DNA from: Olsenella profusa DSM 13989
GTDB lineage: Bacteria; Actinomycetota; Coriobacteriia; Coriobacteriales; Atopobiaceae
DNA: 64,000 nucleotides
Assembly: GCF_030811115.1 (NCBI RefSeq)
Contig: NZ_JAUSQK010000001.1
Span: forward strand, 1,426,001 to 1,490,000
Direction: 5' to 3'
The notes below the pieces were generated by a model, which was not told where the DNA came from, searched no databases, and saw only the letters and a list, made by a program, of their open reading frames with translations. Both the position numbers and the translations under genes were made by a program. Positions 39,809 through 48,894 of this stretch are shown here, piece after piece; within the stretch, counting starts at the first letter, position 1; each line of letters opens with the position of its first letter.

Positions 39809-42091
39809 CTACTCCTCGCCATCCTCCTCCACGGTGGAGCCATCATCAGGCTCCCCCTCCGTCTCCTCGTCGAGGACGAGGGGGGCAAACGTTGCGGTGT
39901 CGCCGCCAATGAGCTCGTGTTCTGCTTCCTTTGCCGATTCGGCACGGTCGTCGGCCATTTCGGCCGAGAAGATGTCCTCCTCCTGGGGCGTCGGCTCCTC
40001 AACCGAAGGCGTCGCGATGGGCAGGGAGCCGGTGCCATTGTCGCTTGGCAGCTCCAAACGCGTGAGCTTGTGCTGGCGCTTGCTCTTTCCAAACAGGGGA
40101 ACATACTCGAAGAAGATGCTGGAATTCTCCAGACCGTACCAGCGTGCAGGCGAGCCGGCAAAGCGGCGGATGGTGTACTTGGCCGTCATGATGGTGCGGT
40201 TGAAGCCCGAGATGTCCGACTCGGGCGAGAGCACCTTGCGGATGAGGCAGAAGCGGAAGTCGCCCACCTTGCGATGGTCGCGGTAGATCGAGTACTTGTG
40301 GTCCTGCGGCGCCAGCTGATGATGGCGCATGAGGTCGTCGACGATCTGGTAAAGGTAGGTGTTCACGCGCTGATTGACGCGGAAGCCGAGTCTCAGCTGA
40401 ATCTTGAAGGCAAAGTCGGTGTCGAAGTCGTTCACATAGTACTCGTGCGTATAGGGCTCGTTGGTGACCTGTACGTTGAGGAAGTAATACGCCCGGGCAC
40501 GCTTGGGGCGCTTGTCCAGGATGGAATAGAGGATGTCACGATCGAGGCGGTCGGGGGAGGAGTCGTTGGTCAAGAACACCAGGTTGTCGGCCACGTAGGG
40601 GAAGCTGTCATCGTGAGAGAGCGCGTGGAGTTGGTCGAGGTAGCCCTCGATGGGCAGGTAGATGCTCTGGGTGCGCTCGATGGCGGTGCCGCGCCTCCAG
40701 ATGTACATGACGGCAAAGATGGTCGCCGCCATGAGCACGGTAAACCAGCCACCGTGGAAGAACTTCGTGAGACTCGAGAAGAAGAACATGAGCTCGATGG
40801 CGCCAAACATCAACACGAAGACAACGGCCGCGGACGTCCTGCGACGGATCTTCGAGAGGTAGGTACAGAGCAGCACCGTGGTCATGAGCATGGTGACGGT
40901 GATGGCAAGGCCGTACGCTGCCTCCATGGCGCTGGAGCGCTGGAAGAGTAGCACCACAAAGATGCAGGCGACCCACATGATGGAGTTGACGAGCTGGATG
41001 TAGATCTGGCCGCGTGCCTCGGAGGGGTAGTTGATCTTGACGTGGGGGAGCAGGTCGAGGCGGATGGCCTCGGAGACGATGGAGTACGAACCGGTGATGA
41101 GCGCCTGCGAGGCGATGATGGCCGCCGCGGTGGAGAGGATGACGGCGAGGGCCCGCAGGTTCTCGGGGATCATCTGGAAGAATGGGTTGATGTCCGGAAT
41201 GTCGACCATGGCGGGGTTAGCCTGGTTGTGGAGGATCCATGCCCCCTGCCCCAGGTAGTTGAGGATGAGGCATGTCTTTACGAACGGCCAGGTGGCATAG
41301 ATGTTCGGCTTGCCTACGTGGCCCATGTCGGAGTAGAGTGCCTCGGCGCCCGTGGTGCACAGGAAGACGTTGCCCAACACCATGAGGCCGGCGGCATTGA
41401 TGTTGTGGTCGAACAGGAACGTGATGCCGCGCACGGGGTTGAGCGCCCGGAACACGCCTGGGTTGAAGCCGATGTTGGCAAGACCGGAGATGCCCAGATA
41501 CAGGAACCAGATCGTCATGATGGGGCCAAAGAGCTTGCCAATGGTGGACGTGCCGGCCCGCTGGATGGCGAAGAGGATGCACAGGATGATCACCGTGATG
41601 AGGATGACGATCTGCTGATCGTCCCCGATGGCAGCGTAGATGACGTCGATGGTGCGCAGGCCCTCGATGGCCGTGGTCACCGTGACGGCGGGGGTGAGGA
41701 TGCCATCGGCGAGCAGGGCCGCACCACCTATCATGGCGGGGATGATCAGCCATTTGGCGCAGCGCTTCACGAGGCTGTACAGGGCAAAGATGCCGCCCTC
41801 GTTGTGGTTGTCGGCCTTCATGGCCACCAGCACGTACTTGACGGTGGTGATGAGGGTGAGCGTCCAGATGATGAGCGAGAGGGCCCCCAGCACGGTGTCT
41901 TGGCCCATGGTGGCCAGGCCGCCGTTGCCACCGATGATGGCCTTGAGGGTGTACATGGGGCTCGTGCCGATGTCGCCGTACACGACGCCCAGGGTCACGA
42001 GCATCATAGCTGCCGAAAGGGAAATGCCCACGTGCCGAGCCACCTTGCCCCTGCGTGGGCGAGCGGTCGGGGTGGAAGTGGAACTCGTCAT
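39809..42091 (-). CDS. kup: KUP-family potassium uptake protein
   Basis: 760 residues from ATG 42091; the open frame upstream lacks similarity. N-terminal KUP signature LVTLGVVYGDIGTSPMYTLKAI, about twelve membrane spans to residue 450 (GALSLIIWTLTLITTVKY, DGILTPAVTVTTAIEGL, ALITGSYSIVSEAIRL), then a cytosolic domain with LVFLTNDSSPDRLDRDILYSIL. A 70-residue acidic tail (PTPQEEDIFSAEMADDRAES) closes it. Imports K+ with protons. The upstream leader on the minus strand has short hairpins but no recognisable c-di-AMP riboswitch. Divergent from the S10 peptidase. Confidence 0.93.
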   Translation of the reverse strand: MTSSTSTPTARPRRGKVARHVGISLSAAMMLVTLGVVYGDIGTSPMYTLKAIIGGNGGLATMGQDTVLGALSLIIWTLTLITTVKYVLVAMKADNHNEGGIFALYSLVKRCAKWLIIPAMIGGAALLADGILTPAVTVTTAIEGLRTIDVIYAAIGDDQQIVILITVIILCILFAIQRAGTSTIGKLFGPIMTIWFLYLGISGLANIGFNPGVFRALNPVRGITFLFDHNINAAGLMVLGNVFLCTTGAEALYSDMGHVGKPNIYATWPFVKTCLILNYLGQGAWILHNQANPAMVDIPDINPFFQMIPENLRALAVILSTAAAIIASQALITGSYSIVSEAIRLDLLPHVKINYPSEARGQIYIQLVNSIMWVACIFVVLLFQRSSAMEAAYGLAITVTMLMTTVLLCTYLSKIRRRTSAAVVFVLMFGAIELMFFFSSLTKFFHGGWFTVLMAATIFAVMYIWRRGTAIERTQSIYLPIEGYLDQLHALSHDDSFPYVADNLVFLTNDSSPDRLDRDILYSILDKRPKRARAYYFLNVQVTNEPYTHEYYVNDFDTDFAFKIQLRLGFRVNQRVNTYLYQIVDDLMRHHQLAPQDHKYSIYRDHRKVGDFRFCLIRKVLSPESDISGFNRTIMTAKYTIRRFAGSPARWYGLENSSIFFEYVPLFGKSKRQHKLTRLELPSDNGTGSLPIATPSVEEPTPQEEDIFSAEMADDRAESAKEAEHELIGGDTATFAPLVLDEETEGEPDDGSTVEEDGEE

Positions 42092-42203
42092 GTCTGTGGT
42101 CCAATCTACCCGTGTGTGGCACCTCCGTGGAGATGCCAAGGCATTCACATAGTGTAGCCATCTGCCCACGAGGATGCCATGCTTTGCCTACCATAGGGAG
42201 AGC

Positions 42204-42243
42204 TGGGACCTGCCCCCACCACCCGTGCGTGGCAGGGGTCCCA
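42204..42243. promoter_or_regulatory. Bulged hairpin in the kup/peptidase divergent region
   Basis: TGGGACC-TGCC (42204-42214) pairs with GGCA-GG-GGTCCCA (42231-42243) with a two-base bulge. It lies in the 209-base divergent region, 58 bases before the peptidase start. Role unknown. Confidence 0.35.
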
Positions 42244-42300
42244 CTCACGTTACCGTTCCATGGGTCATGCGTGCGACCCTCGATTCCGTAGGAGGTTCTC

Positions 42301-43851
42301 TTGACAGAAGAAGGTACCGCTCCGGTGGCCCAGCAGGCCACATCCGCTCCAGCGTCGGCATCGGGCATGGCACCCACGGACGCGTTCGTGACGGTTCCCG
42401 CCGACGCGCGCATCGCCACGCCCGAGGTGGCAACCGCACGCCTCGCGTGGGACGGCTCGGGTCTCTCGGCGGGCGAGCACATCGACTACGGCTGCACGGC
42501 TGCCCATCTGGACGTGCGCAGCGACACGGGTGCGCTTGTGGGCAGGATGTTCTCGCTCACCTACGTGGCGCTTGATGGCGAGGGCAGGCCCGACCCCACC
42601 CGTCCCGTGACCTTTGCCTACAACGGCGGCCCTGGCTGTGCGAGCGTGCCCATCAACTTTGGTGGCATCGGCCCGCGTCGCGTGAGGACTGACGGCGTGA
42701 GGCACCTGGGCCATCCCATCGAGGTGGAGGACAATCCTGCCACCCTCCTGCGCCAGAGCGACGTGGTGTTTCTGGACGCCTTGGGCACGGGCTTCTCGAG
42801 TTTGGCGGAGGGAGCCGACACCACCAAGGTCTTTGGCGTCGATGGTGACGCGGACGCCTTCTGCCGCGCCATCTCCACCTGGCTCGAGGAGAATGGCCGC
42901 TGGACGAGCCCGGTCTACCTCTTTGGCGAGTCGTACGGCACCGTGCGCAACGCCGTGCTCATGCGCCTTCTGGCCGAGCGTGACGTGCGCGTGGCGGGCG
43001 TCACGATGCTCTCGGCCATCTTCGACTGGGTGCAGACCATCGAGGGCGAGGACCTCTATCACCTGGGCATGATGCCCACCATGGCCGCCGCAGCTCACTT
43101 CTTTGGCAAGGCGGGTGAGGGCGTCCCGGTGGAGGAGTGGTTCGATAGCGCGATGGCGTGGGATGAGGAGTCCCTGGCGCCGGCGCTGCTCATGGGCGAC
43201 CGCCTGCCTGTGGAGTGGGAGGCAAGGGTTGTCGAGGGACTCTCCGGCTTCATCGGCCTGCCAGCACGGAAGCTTCGGCGCCAGCACCTGCGCGTGACGC
43301 TCGACGACTTCCGGCGCACCATCCTGGCGGACGAGGGCAGGGTCTGCGGCAGGCTCGACATGCGCTTCTCCTCCGACGCACCCCTCTCCCTGCAAACGAG
43401 CAGCACTTGGTTCGAGGCCGAGGACGCCGCCGACGATGCCGTGGAGGCCAGCTGGACCTGCGCCTTTCGCGCCTTTCTCCACGACGAGCTGGGCTATCGT
43501 CCGCCGGCGCGCTACCTCTCCAACAACTACGAGCACGTGGGCGTCAACTGGAAGTGGAGGCACAAGGAGCCAGGCAAGGACTGGGAGAACTCCTGCCCCA
43601 ACGTCGCCTATGACATCGCCGTGGCCCTGCGGCGCAACCCCCGCATGAAGCTTGCCATCCTGGGCGGGCGCTATGACGCCGCCACCACGTTCTGGAACGT
43701 GCGCCACGACATGAGCAGGCAGTTCCTCTCCGACGAGCTCAAGGAGCGCGTGGAGTGGCACCTCTACAACTGTGGGCACATGGCCTATGCGGACGAACCG
43801 ACGCTTGAGGCGATGGCGGGGGACCTGCGCGCATTCTATGAGAAGCGCTAA
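42301..43851 (+). CDS. S10-family serine carboxypeptidase-like peptidase
   Basis: 516 residues with a TTG start, chosen because AGGAGG lies five bases upstream and no ATG fits. S10 motifs: TFAYNGGPGCASV oxyanion region, catalytic Ser in FGESYGTVRN (about residue 209), Asp in GGRYDAATTF (about 457), His in NCGHMAY (about 492). No signal peptide: the N-terminus is Thr/Ala/Ser/Pro-rich and polar, so it appears cytoplasmic and probably trims C-terminal residues of imported peptides. Similar cytosolic S10 proteins occur in many anaerobes. Confidence 0.88.
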   Translation: MTEEGTAPVAQQATSAPASASGMAPTDAFVTVPADARIATPEVATARLAWDGSGLSAGEHIDYGCTAAHLDVRSDTGALVGRMFSLTYVALDGEGRPDPTRPVTFAYNGGPGCASVPINFGGIGPRRVRTDGVRHLGHPIEVEDNPATLLRQSDVVFLDALGTGFSSLAEGADTTKVFGVDGDADAFCRAISTWLEENGRWTSPVYLFGESYGTVRNAVLMRLLAERDVRVAGVTMLSAIFDWVQTIEGEDLYHLGMMPTMAAAAHFFGKAGEGVPVEEWFDSAMAWDEESLAPALLMGDRLPVEWEARVVEGLSGFIGLPARKLRRQHLRVTLDDFRRTILADEGRVCGRLDMRFSSDAPLSLQTSSTWFEAEDAADDAVEASWTCAFRAFLHDELGYRPPARYLSNNYEHVGVNWKWRHKEPGKDWENSCPNVAYDIAVALRRNPRMKLAILGGRYDAATTFWNVRHDMSRQFLSDELKERVEWHLYNCGHMAYADEPTLEAMAGDLRAFYEKR

Positions 43852-43878
43852 GCCCCCTCTCTCACAGAGGAGCGTGCC

Positions 43879-44874
43879 ATGCATATACCAGAAAATTACC
43901 TGAGCCCCTCGACCTGTGGTGTCATGGTCGCGGCGATGGCACCCGTGTGGGCGCATGCCGCACGACGTGTGCGCGACGACCTCCCCGCCGAGAAGGTCTC
44001 GCTCCTCGGCGTGGCGGCAGCGTTCAGCTTCCTCGCGATGATGTTCAACGTCCCGATCCCCGGCGGAACCACGGGGCACGCCGTCTGCGGCACGCTCGTG
44101 GCCATCCTCTTCGGGCCCTGGCCGGCGCTGCTCGCCATCTCGATGGCCCTGGCGATGCAGGCGTTCCTCTTCGGTGACGGTGGCGTGCTCGCGCTCGGCG
44201 CCAATTGCTTCAACCTGGCCTTCGTGCTGCCGATGGTGGGCTTTGGCGCCTACCGCCTCGTGCGGCTGCACGCCCGCGGCGCCCATGGCGAGCTCGTCGC
44301 GGCGGGAGTGGGCTCCTATCTCGGCATCAACGCGGCAGCCCTCTGCGCGGCCACCGAGCTCGGCGTCCAGCCGCTCCTCTTCGTGGACGCAGCTGGCCAG
44401 GCGCTCTTCTGCCCGTACCCCCTCTGGGTCTCGGTGCCGGCGATGCTCGTCGGCCACCTGACGGTGTGGGGCGCGGCCGAGGTCGTGTTCACGGTCGGTA
44501 TCCTCGCATACGTGCGGCGGGTGGCGCCGTCGTTCGGCGCCGGCGTCACCGTCCCGGACGGCCGTCGCGGCACGGCTGGCGTCGCGGCGCTGCTCGCCGC
44601 GCTCGCCGTGGCGACGCCGCTTGGGCTCCTCGCCACGGGCGACGCGTGGGGCGAATGGTCCGCGGGCGACCTCGCCGCCCGCGTCGGCTACATGCCGGGC
44701 GGCATGGGTGGCTGGCAGTGGGCTGCACTCCTGCCCGACTACTCTTTGGGAGGCCTTCCGGGGTGGGTGGGGTACATGCTCTCCGCCGTCATCGGGGTGG
44801 CGCTGCTCGTGGTCGTGTTCCGGCTGGCCGTGGGCCTCGCGCGGCCGGGGGTGGACTTCGATGGTCGCGCCTGA
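43879..44874 (+). CDS. cbiM: CbiM/NikM-type ECF metal transporter substrate component, fused CbiN/NikN-like C-terminus
   Basis: 331 residues, AGAGGAG site. MHIPENYLSPSTCG is the essential N-terminus whose amino group and His2 bind Ni2+/Co2+. Then NVPIPGGTTGHAVCGTLVAILFGPWPALL, QAFLFGDGGVLALGANCFNLA. The last 110 residues add a PDGLE/CbiN-like module (spans around WSAGDLAARVGYMPGGM and LLPDYSLGGLPGWVGYMLSAVIG). This makes a NikMN-type fusion. Takes up nickel or cobalt; the metal cannot be decided here. Followed by T and A components in one operon. Confidence 0.92.
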   Translation: MHIPENYLSPSTCGVMVAAMAPVWAHAARRVRDDLPAEKVSLLGVAAAFSFLAMMFNVPIPGGTTGHAVCGTLVAILFGPWPALLAISMALAMQAFLFGDGGVLALGANCFNLAFVLPMVGFGAYRLVRLHARGAHGELVAAGVGSYLGINAAALCAATELGVQPLLFVDAAGQALFCPYPLWVSVPAMLVGHLTVWGAAEVVFTVGILAYVRRVAPSFGAGVTVPDGRRGTAGVAALLAALAVATPLGLLATGDAWGEWSAGDLAARVGYMPGGMGGWQWAALLPDYSLGGLPGWVGYMLSAVIGVALLVVVFRLAVGLARPGVDFDGRA

Positions 44875-45679
44875 GCGCGACATCCCGGCTTGGATGTGCC
44901 GGCCGGAGGGATACGAGCCCCCACGCGACCGTGACGGCTTCATCACGCGGAGCATGCTGCAGCTCGTCTCGGCCCTCCGCGCCCTGCGCCTCGATGCGGG
45001 GAGTCCCTCGCGCCTCTCCCCGTCGCCGTCGGTCAGGCTCGTGGTGACGCTCCTTGCGGTGGTGCTGGTCTCCCTGGCAAGCAACTTGGCCTTCGTTGCC
45101 GTGATGCTCGCCCTCGTGCTCGTGCGGGCCTGCGTCCTGCCCCGCAAGGCGCTCCGGCGCGTCGTCACGACGTCGGTCGCGGCGGCGAGCCTCGCCCTCG
45201 TCGTGATGCTCCCCGCGACGCTGCTGGGGCAGACGCGCGCGGCCGTCTCGATGGCGCTGCGCACGCTCGTGTCGTGCGGCCTGGTCACGTGCATGGTGCA
45301 GACCATGGCCCCCGGCGGCATCTCGTCCGCGCTCCGTGCGCTCCGTGTGCCCGGCGTCACGATCCTGACGCTCGACCTCGCCCTGCGTAGCATCGTCGAT
45401 CTCGGCCGCGTGGCCCTCGAGGTCCTCACGGCGCTCAGGCTCAGGAGCGTGGGACGCAACCGCGACAAGGGCGGCTCGGTCGGCGGCGTCGGCGGGGTGC
45501 TTCTCCTGAAGGCCAGCGAGGCCTCGCGCGACACGTACGACGCCATGCGTTGCCGTGGCTTCGACGGCAGCTACGATGCGGGCGGGCGCCGCGGGCGGCC
45601 TCGTGGCGCGGACGCGCCCTGGGTCGCGGGCGCCGCCCTTCTCCTCGCCCTGTTCTCCTACCTTCAGGCGGTGGTCTGA
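44861..45679 (+). CDS. cbiQ: ECF transporter T component (CbiQ family)
   Basis: 272 residues from ATG 44861, overlapping cbiM by 14 bases. Four to five membrane spans and the two coupling helices that dock on the ATPase; the second Ala-Arg-Gly-like motif appears as SEASRDTYDAMRCRGFDG. Transmits energy from the ATPase to CbiM. An N-terminal polar stretch (PERDIPAWMCRPEGYEPP) is longer than usual. Confidence 0.88.
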   Translation: MVAPERDIPAWMCRPEGYEPPRDRDGFITRSMLQLVSALRALRLDAGSPSRLSPSPSVRLVVTLLAVVLVSLASNLAFVAVMLALVLVRACVLPRKALRRVVTTSVAAASLALVVMLPATLLGQTRAAVSMALRTLVSCGLVTCMVQTMAPGGISSALRALRVPGVTILTLDLALRSIVDLGRVALEVLTALRLRSVGRNRDKGGSVGGVGGVLLLKASEASRDTYDAMRCRGFDGSYDAGGRRGRPRGADAPWVAGAALLLALFSYLQAVV

Positions 45680-45680
45680 C

Positions 45681-46433
45681 GTGCACCAGGACGTCCACCC
45701 CGAGGCGCTCCACCATCCGCACGGAGGTGGCTTCGGCTCCGCCCTCATGCGCTTCGAGGACTACTGCTTCGCCTACGACGACGTGGCGGTGCTCTCTCAC
45801 GTCGATCTCGCGATCCGTGCGGGCGACTCCGTCGTCCTCATGGGCGACAACGGGTCGGGAAAGTCGACGCTGCTCAGGGCCATGGCCGGGCTGGCCCTCC
45901 CGCAGCAGGGCAGCTACCGCTTCGACGGCGAGGCGGTCGATGCCGCCTCTATGGCGGACGCCGCCTTCGCAAAGCGCCTCCACCAGCGGGTGGGGCTCGT
46001 GTTCCAGGACTCGGACGCCCAGCTCTTCTGTGCCACCGTGGCGGACGAGCTCGCCTTTGGGCCGCGGCAGATGGGGCTTTCGGAGGGGGAGGTGGACGGC
46101 CGCGTGTCGGACGTCTGCGACCTCCTGGGCACAGGCGGACTTCTCGCCCGTGCGCCCTACAACCTCTCGGGTGGCGAGAAGCGCAAGGTCGCCATCGCCT
46201 GCACCCTCACGATGAACCCGGATGTGCTCTGCCTCGACGAGCCGATGGCGGGCCTCGACGCGAGGTCGCGCTCATGGCTGCTCGACCTGCTGCGCGAGCT
46301 CAAGCGCGCGGGCAAGACGCTCGTCATCGCGACGCACGACCAGTCGCTCGCCGACGAGCTGGCGGACTACTTCGTCTACATGGGCGACTACCACGGCTAT
46401 GCCGACCGCCCGCACGTCCACGTCAACGGATGA
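45681..46433 (+). CDS. cbiO: ECF transporter ATPase (CbiO family)
   Basis: 250 residues from GTG 45681, one base after the cbiQ stop; ATG 45747 is possible but less well placed. Walker A LMGDNGSGKSTLL, Q-loop VFQDSDAQLF, signature LSGGEKRK, Walker B LCLDEPMAGLD, H-loop ATHDQ. The His-rich start (HQDVHPEALHHPHGG) is unusual and could bind the transported metal. Powers CbiMQ. Confidence 0.92.
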   Translation: MHQDVHPEALHHPHGGGFGSALMRFEDYCFAYDDVAVLSHVDLAIRAGDSVVLMGDNGSGKSTLLRAMAGLALPQQGSYRFDGEAVDAASMADAAFAKRLHQRVGLVFQDSDAQLFCATVADELAFGPRQMGLSEGEVDGRVSDVCDLLGTGGLLARAPYNLSGGEKRKVAIACTLTMNPDVLCLDEPMAGLDARSRSWLLDLLRELKRAGKTLVIATHDQSLADELADYFVYMGDYHGYADRPHVHVNG

Positions 46434-46567
46434 GGCGGCGTGGCGACGCCTGCGCGCTTGCCGCCCCCGTCCTCGTCCTCGTCGGGACGCTCCTCGCTGC
46501 GACGCTCGTGGCCTACGCGCTGGTGCTCCTGGACCGCGTCCTCGTCGGCGAGAAGGCCCAGGCCTAG
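46430..46567 (+). CDS. Small single-span membrane protein coupled to cbiO
   Basis: 45 residues: MRRRGDACALAAP, one hydrophobic span (VLVLVGTLLAATLVAYALVL), then LDRVLVGEKAQA. Its ATG overlaps the cbiO stop as ATGA, so it is translationally coupled and should belong to the metal transporter. Positive N-terminus and short acidic/basic C-terminus suggest N-in topology. I know no family. Its TAG shares a CTAG with the convergent rlmKL stop. Confidence 0.6.
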   Translation: MRRRGDACALAAPVLVLVGTLLAATLVAYALVLLDRVLVGEKAQA

Positions 46568-48894
46568 GCCCGTCGGACGAGGTAGCAATGGTGCACCTTG
46601 GGATTGCGCGCGAAGTCCTCGGGGATGGTCTCTTGCGTGATGTCCTCGATGGCGACCCCCGCCTTCGCGAGCGCGTCGACGTCGGGCCTGAAGCTGCGCA
46701 GGTTGCAGGAGAACACGGCGACGCCATCGCGCGTGAGCAGGCGTGAGAGGCCGATGAGCAGCTCCACATGGTCGCGCTGCACGTCCCAGCTGCCGCGCAT
46801 GCCCTTGGAGTTGGAGAACGTGGGCACGTCGCAGAACACGAGGTCCCAGCGGTTCTTGGTGTGGCGCTGCTCGCCGATCCAACGGATGACGTCGGTCCGC
46901 ACGTACTCATGCTCGGGACCCGTAAAGCCGTTGCGCTCCATGTTGCGCCGGGCCCACGAGAGCGAGGGGGCGCTCATGTCCACGGTGGTGGTGTGCCTGC
47001 AGCCACCGTCCGCCGCATAGCAGGTGGCGGTGCCCGTGTAGGCGAACAGGTTGAGGAAGCGCCTGGATCCCTTGGTCCCTTTGGCCATCTCGCGCAGCAG
47101 GGCGCGTGTCTCGCGGTGGTCCAGGAAGATGCCGCAGTCCAGGCGCGAGGCGAAGTTGACCTCGAAGGTGAGTCCGCCCTCGTCGATGAGGTGGGCTCCC
47201 ACGGGGAGAGGGACGTTCCCTGGCCGTCGTGCGGGACCTGGCCGCTTGGGCCTCTCGCGCACGCCCGTGCCCTCGTTGGCATACTGGGTGCCGCCGCGGC
47301 CCTTGGTACGCACGCGCACGAACACGTCCTGGGGCTCCACGCCCAGGGCGACGGGAGCTATGGCCAGTGCGTCGAGCAGGCGCTCGCGGGCCAGGGTGGC
47401 GTCCACGTCATGCGGCGCGGCATATTCGTAGACCGAGAGCCAACGGCCTCGGCCATGGCGAGTCGGCATGAGCTCGGATCCCTCGAAGAGGTCGATGGTG
47501 ACGGCGTAGTCCGGCAGATCGGCATCATAGACGCGGTAGCAGCTCACGTCCTCGTGTCGGGCCCACCTGGCACGCGCCTTGGCAATCTTGGCGAGGCGCC
47601 GGGCGAACTGCTCGGACGCGGGCAGGAGCACGGGTACGCGCACGGGAGCCCCGCCCGTGCGCGAGGGGAGCTCCACCACCGGCCTCTCGCCAGAGAGCGC
47701 CGCGCCATCATAGCTGCGGATGGTGGCAGGCGCCCGACCCATGAACACCGGGAGCGTCTCCGCAGGGCTGGCGCCCAGCGCCACGTCGAGCGTGGCATTC
47801 GCCGTCAGCGCGACGGCGCAGTCGTAGCCTGCACTTGTCAGGCCTGAGCAGGTGGCGAGTGCCCTTGCCTGCTGGGCGACCTCGTCCGCACGCAGCCATG
47901 AGAGGTCGCAGACGAGGAGCGCCTTCCGGGTGTCGGCGGGGTGTGGCACGACGCCCTGCCGCACGAAGCTCACGGGGACGTCCATGCCCGCCGCACGCAG
48001 GAGCTGGCGGGCGGCACTCTCGGCGCCAGGACGCGTGTCCATCGCCACGAGGGAGAGGCTGCGCCGACCCTCTTCGAGCTCCATCCGGGCTGCCTCGGCC
48101 CGTGCCTGCGCCTCGTCCATCAGCCCGTTCCAGGTCGCCTCGTCATGTCCCAGCCAACCGGCGAAGCCCCACGGTGCGTGGAGCAGCCCCGGGGCTCGGT
48201 CCAGCAGCTGTGCCGCTGCCTCCACTACGACGCTCCCGGCACCCGCAAACGCGCTCACGAGCGCGGCATGCCTCTGGCGCACCTGCCGATACCAGCCACC
48301 CTCCGCTAGGAGCGCGGCGGCGTAGTCGGCCCGCAGCGGGGCCATGGGCACGCGGCGAGAGCCGCTTGGGCTCTCGTACCCGCGACGGAAGAGCGGTGCG
48401 CCCGAGAGGTCGATGCCCACGGTCGCCCGCCCATGGGAGACGCGCACGGCCACGCGCACGTCCGGCCGGGCGGCGTTGACGTTGGGGCGGCTCCCCCGTT
48501 TGGCGAGCAGTCGGTCGACGATGGCATCCTTGCTGCGAAGTGCCACGAACTGCGTGCTCCTGAGCTCGGCGTTCGTGCCGTGCGCATCCACGGCCAGGGT
48601 GGCACCCTGGCCCAGGTGCTCCTCCCAAGCGATGGCGGAGAGGCCCTCGTAGAGCGCATCGGCGTCATGGGCATCCACGTGGGAGAGCACGAGCACCACG
48701 CGCGAGGCGAGGCGCGACCACAGGCAGACGCGGTAGGCGTCCGCCAGCTGACCCGTGAAGGCCACCTGCCCGCGCAGCGGCCTCACGCCCGGGGTACTCA
48801 GGGCCCCAAGCTCGTTTGCCAGCAGCGGCTCGAAGCTCTTGGGACAGGTCGCGAAGAGCTCAAGGGCGTCGTTGGATGCGTCGTGCGCGTTCAT
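46564..48894 (-). CDS. rlmKL: Bifunctional 23S rRNA methyltransferase RlmKL (RlmL half motif-degenerate)
   Basis: 776 residues from ATG 48894. N-terminal THUMP region (residues about 1-170), RlmL-like methyltransferase region (to about 400), C-terminal RlmK domain. RlmK is well preserved: LDCGIFLDHRETRALL, FLNLFAYTGTATCYAA, TVDMSAPSLSWARRNM, and CDVPTFSNSKGM (usual DPPTFSNSK). In the RlmL half the SAM loop normally DPxCGSGT is SAFAGAGS and the catalytic NPPY is replaced by CDLSW, so m2G2445 activity is doubtful. It methylates 23S rRNA at G2069 (RlmK). Convergent with the ECF operon. Confidence 0.85.
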   Translation of the reverse strand: MNAHDASNDALELFATCPKSFEPLLANELGALSTPGVRPLRGQVAFTGQLADAYRVCLWSRLASRVVLVLSHVDAHDADALYEGLSAIAWEEHLGQGATLAVDAHGTNAELRSTQFVALRSKDAIVDRLLAKRGSRPNVNAARPDVRVAVRVSHGRATVGIDLSGAPLFRRGYESPSGSRRVPMAPLRADYAAALLAEGGWYRQVRQRHAALVSAFAGAGSVVVEAAAQLLDRAPGLLHAPWGFAGWLGHDEATWNGLMDEAQARAEAARMELEEGRRSLSLVAMDTRPGAESAARQLLRAAGMDVPVSFVRQGVVPHPADTRKALLVCDLSWLRADEVAQQARALATCSGLTSAGYDCAVALTANATLDVALGASPAETLPVFMGRAPATIRSYDGAALSGERPVVELPSRTGGAPVRVPVLLPASEQFARRLAKIAKARARWARHEDVSCYRVYDADLPDYAVTIDLFEGSELMPTRHGRGRWLSVYEYAAPHDVDATLARERLLDALAIAPVALGVEPQDVFVRVRTKGRGGTQYANEGTGVRERPKRPGPARRPGNVPLPVGAHLIDEGGLTFEVNFASRLDCGIFLDHRETRALLREMAKGTKGSRRFLNLFAYTGTATCYAADGGCRHTTTVDMSAPSLSWARRNMERNGFTGPEHEYVRTDVIRWIGEQRHTKNRWDLVFCDVPTFSNSKGMRGSWDVQRDHVELLIGLSRLLTRDGVAVFSCNLRSFRPDVDALAKAGVAIEDITQETIPEDFARNPKVHHCYLVRRA

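Noticed and set aside
39917-42157. Long + strand open frames (344 and 371 codons)
   Set aside because: Antisense shadows of the kup gene, with His/Asp/Gly-rich repetitive composition and no motif.
42092-42300. c-di-AMP (ydaO-type) riboswitch ahead of kup
   Set aside because: Considered because kup genes often carry it, but the conserved GGG-GAACC and GAATC-type elements are not seen in the 209-base region.
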